A stretch of DNA of 64,000 nt from Welwitschia mirabilis (lineage: Eukaryota > Gnetophyta > Gnetopsida > Welwitschiales): positions 165,579,823-165,643,822 of the forward strand of contig JBOZIK010000001.1 of the NCBI GenBank assembly GCA_051453625.1, written 5' to 3'. This document shows positions 55,790 through 64,000 of the stretch, one piece after another. Made by a program: the position numbers and the translations under genes. The notes below the pieces were generated by a model. The model was not told where the DNA came from. It saw only the letters and a program-made list of their open reading frames with translations, and made no database searches. Positions within the stretch are counted from its first letter, which is position 1; each line of letters starts with the position of its first letter.

Positions 55790-56500
55790 ATATTAATATT
55801 TTGATGCTCAATAATGTACATGTGATATTCCTTCTGGTCGATTGGATACCCTAAAAATATGTTGATACAAGCATGTGCACTAATCTTCTTATGATGTTTA
55901 ATAGAATATGGACATAGCACTTGCATCTGAACACACAAATATAGGTTATATTAGGCTTATATCCATTCTATTTCGAGTAGAAGATAAACCCTTTTTGGAA
56001 GCTTGACCAATACAATTATTGAAATAGACCATGGTACTAATAACTTCACCCCACAACTAGGTTTTGTAACCATTAAAGTACATCACTGAATGTGCCATAT
56101 CGATGATGGTATGATTGAACCATTTAATGATGCCATTTTTTTGAGGCATTCCTAGGCATGTTTTCAAATGATAAATGTCTTTTGAAGAAAGAAATTCCTT
56201 GAATTTTCTTGATGTATATTCATTATCATTATCAAAATCAAAATCCTATATCTTAGCACTAGTTTTATTTTTTAATTTTTTTTGAAAATATTAAAAATAT
56301 TCAAATAAAGATACTTTTCTCTTATATGATACATCCAAGTCATGCGTGAAAACTCATCTATGAATGATATAAAGTATCAATATCATTAGAGTGTAGGAAC
56401 TGATATAAGATTATGTAGATCACTTTGAATAAGAAGAATATTTCAATTAGCATGTTACTTAGTAGGAGAAAATTTTTGTCATTTTTCTTTACCCATTATA
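55790..56500 (-). pseudogene. Antisense copia integrase remnant
   Basis: On the minus strand, FISFIDEFSRMTWMYHIREK near 56385-56330 is the [FY]-x-x-x-F-I-D-D-[FY]-S-R-x-x-W-[VI]-Y catalytic stretch. NGIIKWFNHTIIDMAHSVMY near 56132-56070 (family N-G-V-x-E-R-x-N-R-T-[IL]-x-[ED]-M-A-R) and WGEVISTMVYFNNC follow. IFLGYPIDQKEYHMYIIEHQ near 55860-55800 closes it. E and R changes (IIKW for VVER) and stops make it dead. Confidence 0.88.
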
Positions 56501-56650
56501 CATGCTTTTCATTGAGGAAAATCACATGGGATGATGGGTATAAATTGACATTCATTATCACACATTACAATTAAAAAAGGAGCATTTGTATGACCTAAGC
56601 AAGCATGCCATAGAAGCAATAGATAAATTGAATCTTATGAGATATGATAG
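56490..56650 (-). pseudogene. Antisense copia GAG-pre-integrase remnant
   Basis: LLLWHACLGHTNAPFLIVM at about 56625-56565 on the minus strand is L-W-H-x-R-L-G-H-x-x-x-x-x-[LM]. KACIMGKEK near 56515-56490 is the C-x-x-C-x-x-G-K end with the first Cys lost. It lies between protease and integrase as in other copia elements. Confidence 0.8.
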
Positions 56651-56749
56651 ATAATTTCATGCATATTAACACATCATTGAAGTTTCATTAGTTTTCCATC
56701 TGTGCAACCTTTCATGACAAGGTTTTAATAAGCATAACAAATATTGATG

Positions 56750-57045
56750 AAATCCTTCCTCATGGAGACCAACTGTTCTTCTTTAGTTAAAGTAAAAAGG
56801 AAGAGAAGATTTAACCTCAAAAGAAGGGGCATATAGAACATGACATATCATTTACTATGAGAGAGTAAGCAATTAAAAATTAACTACAATAGAACCTTTT
56901 ATAATAACTAGATTTATATTTATTAGATAAACTTAATTAGGGTACACTACAAAATCATCAAAATAGTTATACATACGTGTCATATGCCTAGTTGCACTAG
57001 TATCTAAAATCCAAGATTTATCATAAGGTATGTTTTCATTCTTAC
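56750..57045 (-). pseudogene. Antisense copia protease remnant
   Basis: The minus strand at about 57022-56960 reads SWILDTSATRHMTRMYNYF, the copia W-[IL]-[IL]-D-[ST]-G-A-[ST]-x-H-[MI]-[TC] motif. The catalytic D is kept but the G is S. MICHVLYAPSFEVKSSLPF near 56862-56800 matches the L-x-[ND]-V-L-[YH]-[VA]-P-x-[FL]-x-x-N-L-[IL]-S end of the domain. In-frame stops lie between. Confidence 0.87.
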
Positions 57046-57049
57046 AGCA

Positions 57050-57818
57050 AAATCATAACTTTGAAACATGGCATTAGATTCATAGTATTCAACATTATCC
57101 AAATAACTAAAGTCATTAGTAACTACATTTTCCTTAGGAGTAGCTTTGATTTTATCTCGAGGTATTCGATAATAATTAATAAAATGAATTTATATTCTAC
57201 ATCATGAACATTGGTATGTATTCTTCTTTAGGGTAGTAATATTCTGATGTGATTTTTTTTTGGCTGAAATGGATGATGTTGAGAAGGTAAAGTTGATTAC
57301 CATTTCTAGGGAAGTTTAAACTTATCATCATGTTTAACACGAGGAGGATGTTTTCTTGAAGAATGTTTATTAGGATAATATCCACTATGAAGATGTGAAT
57401 GCAGCATTAGAGGATGAGATAACAGTAAAGTTAAACTATGCTTTGATGATAATAAGATCCTTATTAAGTGGATCAAAGATCATTTGTGATTATTGCTATA
57501 GTAACATAATGTAGCTACATAAATATGTATTCTCCAAATAATATCTAATCAAGTTGATGTAATCTATAAAAGGTTGGTTATAGGGATCAATTTTAGTAAC
57601 TTCTTATGCTATAAATCTATAGATTTTTTCATGATTCCTTACAACTTACTGTCAATGGACTTTTAAGAATTTTATTCCTCCTAAGATTAAATAGGAACAT
57701 GCTATTTCTTAAAGAAATTATGTCAAAATCATATATGCACATGATGGATATGAAATCTTCATCCCAATCTTCTTAACTTTGATCATCTTAAAGACTTTCT
57801 TGCATGCTGGCTATGATT
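57050..57818 (-). pseudogene. Probable antisense copia gag remnant
   Basis: Expected gag position between PBS and protease. The minus strand reads MASMQESL near 57803 and DFISIMCMYDFDIISLRNSM around 57760-57700. The frame is broken by stops and no zinc knuckle is evident. Called from location more than from motifs. Confidence 0.5.
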
Positions 57819-57819
57819 C

Positions 57820-57837
57820 TAGTTATTAATACCGTGC
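57820..57837 (-). other. Primer binding site of antisense copia
   Basis: On the minus strand ACGGTATTAATAACTAGAAT corresponds to the methionine-tRNA PBS TGGTATCAGAGC with changes. It directly follows a CA (LTR end) and precedes the gag area, which fixes the orientation of the element. Confidence 0.68.
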
Positions 57838-59207
57838 TAAGGATTATGACAACATTTGAAACTTGCTCTTTGAGGTTTTAATGCCTAGTTAAATAGCAAG
57901 AAGAGATAACAAGTTATACGGTATAATCAATTTTTAGCGTAAATCCCACTTACATCCATAACAAAGCAATGGGTCCATGAATAAAACTTATCAAATCAAG
58001 TTGATAAAGTTAAAATAAAAAAACTCAAAATGATATAACTAAATTGTAAAGGTATCTTTCTCACATTCCCAAGTTCAAATCACCTATCTAAATCACATTG
58101 ATACCCAAAAAGTCAAACGAATAAGAAAAGATCAACATAGATAGATACATTCAATTTGAAAGGGATCTTACTCACATACATAATTTAAATGACCCATTCA
58201 ATCCACAAAAGTATCACAAAATAACAAAGATAACCAAATGATAATTGCACACATAAAGGAAACAAAGTAATTTTGTTAAAACATCCTTATATGAGCATGG
58301 TACATTTTAATGCAAGGGGCCTAAATTAGGTAGTGAACATGTCCTCTCTAAGGTTATAGCTCTTGTCTTCGAAAAGGAAGTAAAAAGAGTTTGAATTATC
58401 TCAATGGAATATCTATTCATTATCTAGTTTCAGTTATCTCAAATACATACTTTTCTTAAGGGAGAAAACAATATAATGCTGGTTACCTACGTATACCTTA
58501 GATTTAATAAATTTTAATTGATTATACTTATCCCTTTCTATCAACTTGGTAATGAAATTAAAGTAGATCCTATCACTATTACTTTAATCTTCATCTCATA
58601 TACCATTGATTATCAAGGTTTGCATGAGAATTTGAACCTCAATATGTCTAAAAGTTTTCACTTAAAAGAGGTACATCCCTTTGTATGGCCTAAACTACAT
58701 AATTATAGCAGTTAAAGTTTAGCTAATAAGCTAAGGGGATGGCATAACCTAACATAAATCAATGTCTACATAAGGCTTCCTATGTCTAGCACCAATCAAA
58801 GTTTATTACCAATAAAAATGTAAAATGGTTAAGGACTAAATAATTTCCAACTTTAAACCTTCTAAAAGATTAAAAGTATGAGTGATGTTAAGTGTAAAAA
58901 TAAAGCAAAAAAAGAAAAAAGACGCTTGTAATCTAGATATATCAAATTAATTTTGGAATGTTAAGCAAGAATCGCTTAACTTAACTATATGAAAAAAGCT
59001 ATAGAGCGATAGAAAATTTGAACTGGTAAAACTCAAAATTTTAAAAAATAATTTTTTTCCTCTATTATTTTTACTACATAGCTTACTTTTGTAGGCAAGC
59101 GTATCTAATCAGGTTTCCACTATCATCTCCTTTTACCCTAAGTGTAGTACCAAAGTATAACTTATTAGTTTCCTAGTAAGATTTTTCTAATGAAAATGAA
59201 TAACATT
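57838..59207 (-). repeat. Candidate 5' LTR of antisense copia
   Basis: Bounded by TG at the PBS side on the plus strand (TGCTAAGG, 57837) and CA before gypsy sequence resumes (AATAACA, 59207). No coding motif lies inside; a 65-codon frame at 58518-58715 is unrecognised. A GGATCTTACTCACAT-like word occurs twice (58050 and 58164) in an imperfect duplication of about 110 bp. The left LTR would be 54767 and below, but only about 250 bp are shared there. Confidence 0.5.
58955..59207 (+). repeat. Direct repeat at right edge of antisense copia
   Basis: Partner of 54520-54767, with GCTATAGAGCGA, TTTTAAAAAATAATTTTTTTCC, AATCAGGTTTCCA and CTAAGTGTAGTA in the same order. Directly followed by gypsy integrase N-terminal sequence. 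Confidence 0.7.
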
Positions 59208-59214
59208 GTATCAG

Positions 59215-60480
59215 AAATGATTTCCTTCATGAACATTTGGTTGGTAGTTAGTAACCTCCTAGTTTGCACATATAGTTAACTTCTTTGTGAGAAAAAATTT
59301 ACCTCATTATCTCATGTATTATAAGAAAATGAAATTATGAGGAGAATTGAAAAACTATATTTAGTAAGCAAACTCTTTCTAAATTATGTAAAAATATTAA
59401 AACTCTTTCAAAGAGAAATACTTAAGACCTTTCATGAAAAGGAAGAAGGAGGACATTATAAAGGAAAAAGAACTAATTTAAAAATATTATGTTTAGGTAT
59501 TATTGGCATGCATTATCAAAGATGCCTTTAATCATGTTAGAAACTATTATAAGTGTTAATGAAAGGGAGCCTAGTCAAAAACAACCAAAATTCCTTAGCA
59601 AAGGATTCAAACATTAGAACCCTTTGGTGTGTGGAAAATTGACTCCATTACTCTTATCATTTCTAAATCCTATGGGAAAAAATACATCCTAATATACATT
59701 GATTATCTAACTAAACAAAATGGAACTAATACTATTCTTAAATTATTGTTTAGAAACTATAATTAAATCTTTTCTTAAAAATATTATCTAGATGTTTAGT
59801 ATGCCTAGAAGCCTTATCTCTGATAGAGAAAGTCATTTCACTATAATACCTTTAATAAATTCTTATCAAATTTTTGGATTCATCCTAAACTCTCTTCTGC
59901 TTATTATCCTTGATCAAATGGTCAAGCTAAAGCTAAAAACATAGAAAAATTAAATTCTAAGAAAGATAGTAAGTACCAAAAGAACTAATTAGGCTAGAAA
60001 ATGGAATGAGGCATTATGGGCCTATAGGATAACATGAAAAAATAGTACATGATTTACCACATATGAACTAGTTTACAATAAGAAAGATATTATATTAATT
60101 AAATTTAAATTGAAACCTTATAAGCTAGCTAAATAGTTAGACTATAATTTAGGCAATGCTTAAAAGAAATAGATTCAAAACATAAATAAGTTAGATGAAA
60201 ATAGAATATAAGGTTTAATGAGAAATGAAGTAATTCAAGAATAAGTTAAAATTTTACATGATAAAAATAATAGAAAAACAGATTTCAAAGTAGAAGTTAA
60301 GTATTCATTTTTCTTCCAAAATTCATTAGTTTAGAACAAAAGTACAATAAAAAATGAATAGGTCCCTATACTGTAATAAAAATATTGCCTAATGAAGTAT
60401 TAGAAGTTTCTAGTGATGAAACCATGGAAACTTACCAAATAAATGGTCATAGAGTTAAAATTTATAATGAATAAATTTAA
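59215..60480 (+). pseudogene. Gypsy integrase remnant (Athila-like)
   Basis: NDFLHEHLVG and HIVNFFVRKNLPHYLMYYKK (59233-59330) are the D-x-F-P-D-E-x-L...A-D-I-x-N-[FY]-L lead. The open frame 59337-59531 ends EILKTFHEKEEGGHYKGKRT NLKIL, the H-x-x-x-x-x-G-G-H zinc finger and following K-x-x-x-K-[IV]-L. The core shows MFSMPRSLISDRESHF at 59790-59840, with the catalytic D kept. KWNEALWAYR-like residues lie near 60000, LDENRIXGLMRNEVIQE near 60190-60240, and a G-P-[YF]-T-V turn near 60360. A stop ends it about 60476. Confidence 0.87.
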
Positions 60481-62400
60481 CTCCTAAAAAATTAATAAGA
60501 TAATGTTATGGAGTGGAAAGGATTCTTCCTATTCATATCCTATAAAAATAAATAATAAAAAAAATAAAAGTTTGTAATAAAGATAATGATACTAATGCTA
60601 TATTATTTGAAAAAGAAAATCGATGTTTTGTTTGGATTATGATCTTTTATAACAATGAGATTTCCATCAAAAGAATAAGTGATATAGTAGAAATAAAAAA
60701 GGATACAAAAGAAAGTATAATCTTAAAATTTGAATAGAATAATAAGCTTGAGTAAGATGGGGAAAAAAGGGAAAATGCAATGTCCAATTACAAGTACACT
60801 AGGGTAAGTTTTCCAAAAGGGGCCCTTAGTAGTGTAATATGGTAGTTGTGAAAACTCCACTAGGGAATCAATTCACCACAATCTAGGTCAACAAGCTTTG
60901 TGAGTCCTTATCCTTAAGGTAGTGATTACACTCTTCTTATTACAACTATTTATTAACACTAATAATCACTTTGGATTAAAATCATAAAAGGAAAATGATC
61001 CTTCAAGGTCATCTAAGGCATGATTAGTCATCAATATCTTCTTCAAATCAAGTGTGTCGATTAGTGCTTATCTATAAAGGATAACTGCATTCTACTTGTC
61101 TTCTTAGTGTGGTTAGTTTATACTTTTTTATTTAAATATAAGGATTATTAGTAATAAAACTATCTTTATTATGTTTATTCTAAATCAACAAATTCTAATC
61201 ATGAAGAATTAATATGTATTGTAAATAAGTTCCATAATTTAAGTAAATAGAAATAATTACTAAAATATTAGCTAGTCTTATAAATGAAAATATTTATTTT
61301 AAAAATTAAGAAAATCCATGGCATTCAGTAGCATTAGAGTCTTAGCCACATAATAAAAATAGACTCTTTAGTCTTATCAAAAATGAATTTTGAACTTCTT
61401 CTTTCTTCCAAACCTTCTATTGCTAAAGTCTTAATAGGGATTATATCATCTAAAACTTATGGTCATTCAAAATGAAATCCTTAAAATATTCCATAAGTAA
61501 AATGATTCTAAGAACCCATCTATTTTAATTATTCTTCATTAAAAAATAAAGAAGAAAAGCTTAAATCTAGATTACTTGCTTCCATTTTGTTAACTCTCTA
61601 CTGTAGCTTTTGTATCTAACCTATAAGATGACCTAAGAAAATAGCATATCTATTTGGGTCACCGGATACGATAATACTCAGCTCACTAGCTCAGATTATT
61701 AAATATTTAGATACAAAATGTTGGACTATAGAATTATAATAGGATGGAATTTTCCCATGACTAAACTATTTATTTCATTCTCATGAAGGATGATATCTAA
61801 AGTAGAAGGAACTTCAAAAATAGTATTGTAAGAAGCTAAATTGGAAACTACTACATTTTGAGTAGATATCTAAGGGCATATCTCTCCTACACTTGTAATA
61901 TTTAGTTATATTTGCATGATTCCAAAACTAGAGAGACATATCTTTTTTATTTTTAACAAGTACAGGACTAGAAGGTGGAATAGGCAAGTCTCAAAAATTG
62001 AAAGCCATGACTAATGAAGTTACTAACCTTAAGAAGAATAAAATATGATGATGAATAGTCAGGAGGTAATGTATATTTATAAATTTATTTGAGCAAAAAT
62101 AAGATTAAGGAGTATTTTATGTAATTTTTAATTTATATTTACTCACATCATTAGCTAATCATTTATTTTAGAGGAAATCTCATTTAATCTAAAATACTAT
62201 AAATTAGACACTATTTCTTTTACTTTAACTTAAACTAAATTACTTCTATAAATTTTTTAGGACTTGTATTACTTTAAATAAATAAAGAATCATTTCTAAA
62301 AGCTTGTATAATAATGATAAAACTCATAATGCAGTGAATATTCTTCCATCTTTGGTTAAGGGTATCCTTAAAATTGAGCTCATGTAGAACATGAAAAGTA
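60481..62400. other. Non-coding stretch after the gypsy integrase
   Basis: Probably the 3' region or LTR of the Athila-like element. Two loosely similar segments (60880-60955 and 61035-61110, both with (C/T)AA...TGTG(A/T)(G/T)...AGTGCTTATC/GTCCTTATC and TCTTCTTA blocks) suggest an old duplication of about 155 bp. No domain is seen. Confidence 0.4.
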
Positions 62401-62760
62401 TTTCATAATGAAAGATTCTAAAGAATTCCTTTGTATCTTAAAAGATCCCCTTTAAAGTATAATTAAAAGATCACTTGAGATCCTTACCAACATGACACTC
62501 ACCTTTGTTAAAAAGCATGACAAAAGAGAATATGCAATTGTTAATGACCTCTTTAACATGATCCTTCTCCTTTAAGCATCCTTCATAATAAAATTATCTC
62601 AAAGACCCTTTTTCTAGCTTTAAGGAAGCCCTTCAAGTAGAATTTGAAGGCCTCTCAAGATCCTTATTAAGATTACATATTAGCTTTATTAGAATGACAT
62701 GATGAAAGAACATATGCACCTATCAAAGACCACTTTGACAAGATATTTCCCCCTTTAAGA
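62401..62760 (+). repeat. Tandem duplication, 180-bp period
   Basis: Unit A (62401-62580, starting TTTCATAATGAAA) and unit B (62581-62760, starting CTTCATAATAAAA) align along their length. They share GA(G)ATCCTTA, AAAAGCATGACA/GAATGACATGA, GAGAATATGCA/GAACATATGCA and CTTTAACATGAT/CTTTGACAAGAT. A weaker likeness (AAAGATCCCCTTTGAGAAG, near 62838) suggests a third, decayed unit. Confidence 0.8.
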
Positions 62761-64000
62761 ATATCATTTAGTATAGATAGGTTTATTATTTATCTTATTC
62801 ATATTTCTTTAACTCATTCTACCAAGTTACAAGATCAAAGATCCCCTTTGAGAAGCCATTGGCTACTTGAAGATTCCTTTTTAGCTACTTTTGATAGTTA
62901 AGTAAGAGACACAGATGTAAAAAGAAATGTTCTCTCAGCTTATAATCTCTTAACCTTGACTTTGTCCTTTAATAAAATCAAACCTTCTTTGACACATTAT
63001 CATCCTATATAATGATGACATCTGGATTTCTAGTGGGATAATCTATAAAAGGAAATTTTTCAACTAGCTAAATTTATATTTTTCAATATAAATTTTGCAT
63101 TTTCTATTTGTCCATTTATGTCTACCCCTTTCTTGCATTCCAACATGCAAATCTCTTTTGTCACCATCTGTATAGGCATGAATGCTTTTGTAACTTTATC
63201 TAATACATTCTAGAGAATGCAATTTATTATGTGAGGGATGGAAAAATGTATTCTAGGAAAATATATTCTATTATATCCTTTTTTTTTTAATGATTAGTAC
63301 CTTGGGTTTAGTCTCACTTTTTGTGTGAATTTTATTTCATACAAGAAGAGATTTTCAAACTTCAAAGCTAACTCTAACATACCTCCTATGCAGAAGTAAA
63401 AGTTATACCAAATGTAAAGTTTATAAAACTTAGTAAAGATCTTGGATTTAAAAAAATTAAAATAGAGATTAATTAACATGCATTAGTGGAATTGGTCAAC
63501 ATTTTTTTAGAAGTTCAGTAATGAAGAGGTCTATGACTTTTATAAGAATCTATATCTATCCAAAGAATAACATATTTTACATACTATAACTCATGACATT
63601 AGTTTATAGATCTTTGTACAAGATAATAGAACCATTCTAAAATTTGGAGGTAGAACACTTTTTGAGATAAATAAAAAATATGATATTGACCTTATTTAAA
63701 ATACTTTCATAAAATTACAAACAAATAAGGATGAGTAGATATCAATTAGATAAACTATCTATAGGCTGCTTTTGTTATTTCTAGAAATATTTTATGTAAT
63801 CTAGTACTAGTCATTAACAAGAAAAAATAGATGAACATTTTGGAGGCCTATGTAACTGTTATAACCCACATTTTGTAAGCTTTAATTAATAGGGTTTCTA
63901 AACTATGTAAAACATTTTTGATGTCAATTTTAATGAAAACCCCTTTTTATTCTTAGTGAAGATTTATGCGTAGCCCTATAATCAATAATGTATTATATAC
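62761..64000. other. AT-rich stretch, no gene seen
   Basis: No domain on either strand. The 61-codon minus-strand frame 63294-63479 is Phe/Lys/Tyr-rich and looks like chance in AT-rich DNA. A T run lies at 63282-63289. Confidence 0.45.

Larger units (their letters stand above)
54767..59207 (-). mobile_element. Copia element inserted antisense in the gypsy element
   Basis: Reading the minus strand: LTR candidate (59207-57838), PBS (about 57837-57820), gag area, protease, GAG-pre-integrase, integrase and the first part of RT (to 55270). The rest of RT and RNase H are missing, and only non-coding sequence lies between 55.25 and 54.77 kb. The host gypsy element continues on both sides, which shows that this element inserted later. 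Confidence 0.8.
50640..60480 (+). mobile_element. Athila-like Ty3/gypsy element, interrupted
   Basis: Gag, protease, RT and RNase H lie at 50640-54605, and integrase at 59215-60480, all plus strand and in gypsy order. An antisense copia element (about 54.8-59.2 kb) separates RNase H from integrase. RT, RNase H and integrase motifs (FLDGYSGYN, ENV/KNVVANHLSKI, EEGGHYKGKR) are closest in my judgement to Athila-type plant elements. LTRs were not identified. Confidence 0.82.

Noticed and set aside
1-64000. CRISPR arrays, bacterial operons, ribosome binding sites
   Set aside because: The tandem repeats lack the repeat-spacer structure, there are no cas-like frames, and the elements are plant retrotransposons. 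A prokaryotic reading does not fit.
1-64000. tRNA or rRNA genes
   Set aside because: No cloverleaf-type A and B boxes or rRNA-like stretches were noticed by eye; a dedicated scan was not possible. The tRNA-like signals seen are retroelement primer binding sites.

Overview
This is AT-rich nuclear DNA from a plant with a large, repeat-filled genome. The evidence is the elements themselves: plant-type Ty3/gypsy (Tat-like and Athila-like), Ty1/copia with plant-style long gag, a plant L1-like LINE with a zf-RVT-type end, and a second LINE lineage of the endonuclease/RT/Cys-His-tail kind. The species cannot be named from the sequence. The decay, the AT-richness and the second LINE type would fit a gymnosperm or another non-angiosperm vascular plant, but that is inference. 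No intact host gene, rRNA, tRNA or CRISPR array was recognised. Every coding region I can identify is a decayed retrotransposon domain, broken by stops and frameshifts; short open frames are pieces of these or chance.

Layout. 1-960: no feature. 0.96-3.49 kb: dead L1-like LINE. 3.5-6.8 kb: non-coding, with a (CT)n microsatellite. 6.9-9.0 kb: 5' part of a copia element (PBS, gag, protease, integrase). 9.0-11.2 kb: two LTR-like direct repeats around a short gag remnant. 11.5-11.9 kb: LINE RT fragment. 12.1-27.7 kb: a nest, in which a divergent LTR pair (12.1 and 27.3 kb) surrounds a complete-length Tat-like gypsy element (14606-26664) with LTRs, PPT, near-perfect 5-bp target duplication, gag, protease, RT, RNase H, a second RNase H, integrase and a long 3' region. 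27.8-29.0 kb: unrecognised, with one coding-like minus-strand fragment. 29.1-31.9 kb: second LINE. 32.0-33.6 kb: Athila-like gag/protease fragment cut off by a copia LTR. 33.6-42.5 kb: copia element with 5' LTR, PBS, a duplicated gag on either side of a 100-N gap, then protease, integrase, RT and RNase H; a related motif-rich block follows to about 43.2 kb. 43.2-50.6 kb: AT-rich, no genes. 50.6-60.5 kb: Athila-like gypsy element (gag, protease, RT, RNase H, integrase) split by an antisense copia element (about 54.8-59.2 kb). 60.5-64.0 kb: non-coding, with a 180-bp-period duplication.

None of these elements can act on its own: RT active-site motifs are changed (HVND and FIDY in place of YVDD and FMDD types), and many in-frame stops sit where glutamine or tryptophan is expected. 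The layered insertions are a record of successive transposition followed by cytosine-deamination-like decay. I found no convincing new biological system. The items most worth checking are the decayed GACGTC-palindrome array in the copia LTR, the G-rich tract, the unequal Tat LTRs with a second PBS-like motif, the duplicated gag around the assembly gap, and the antisense copia flanked by about 250-bp direct repeats.
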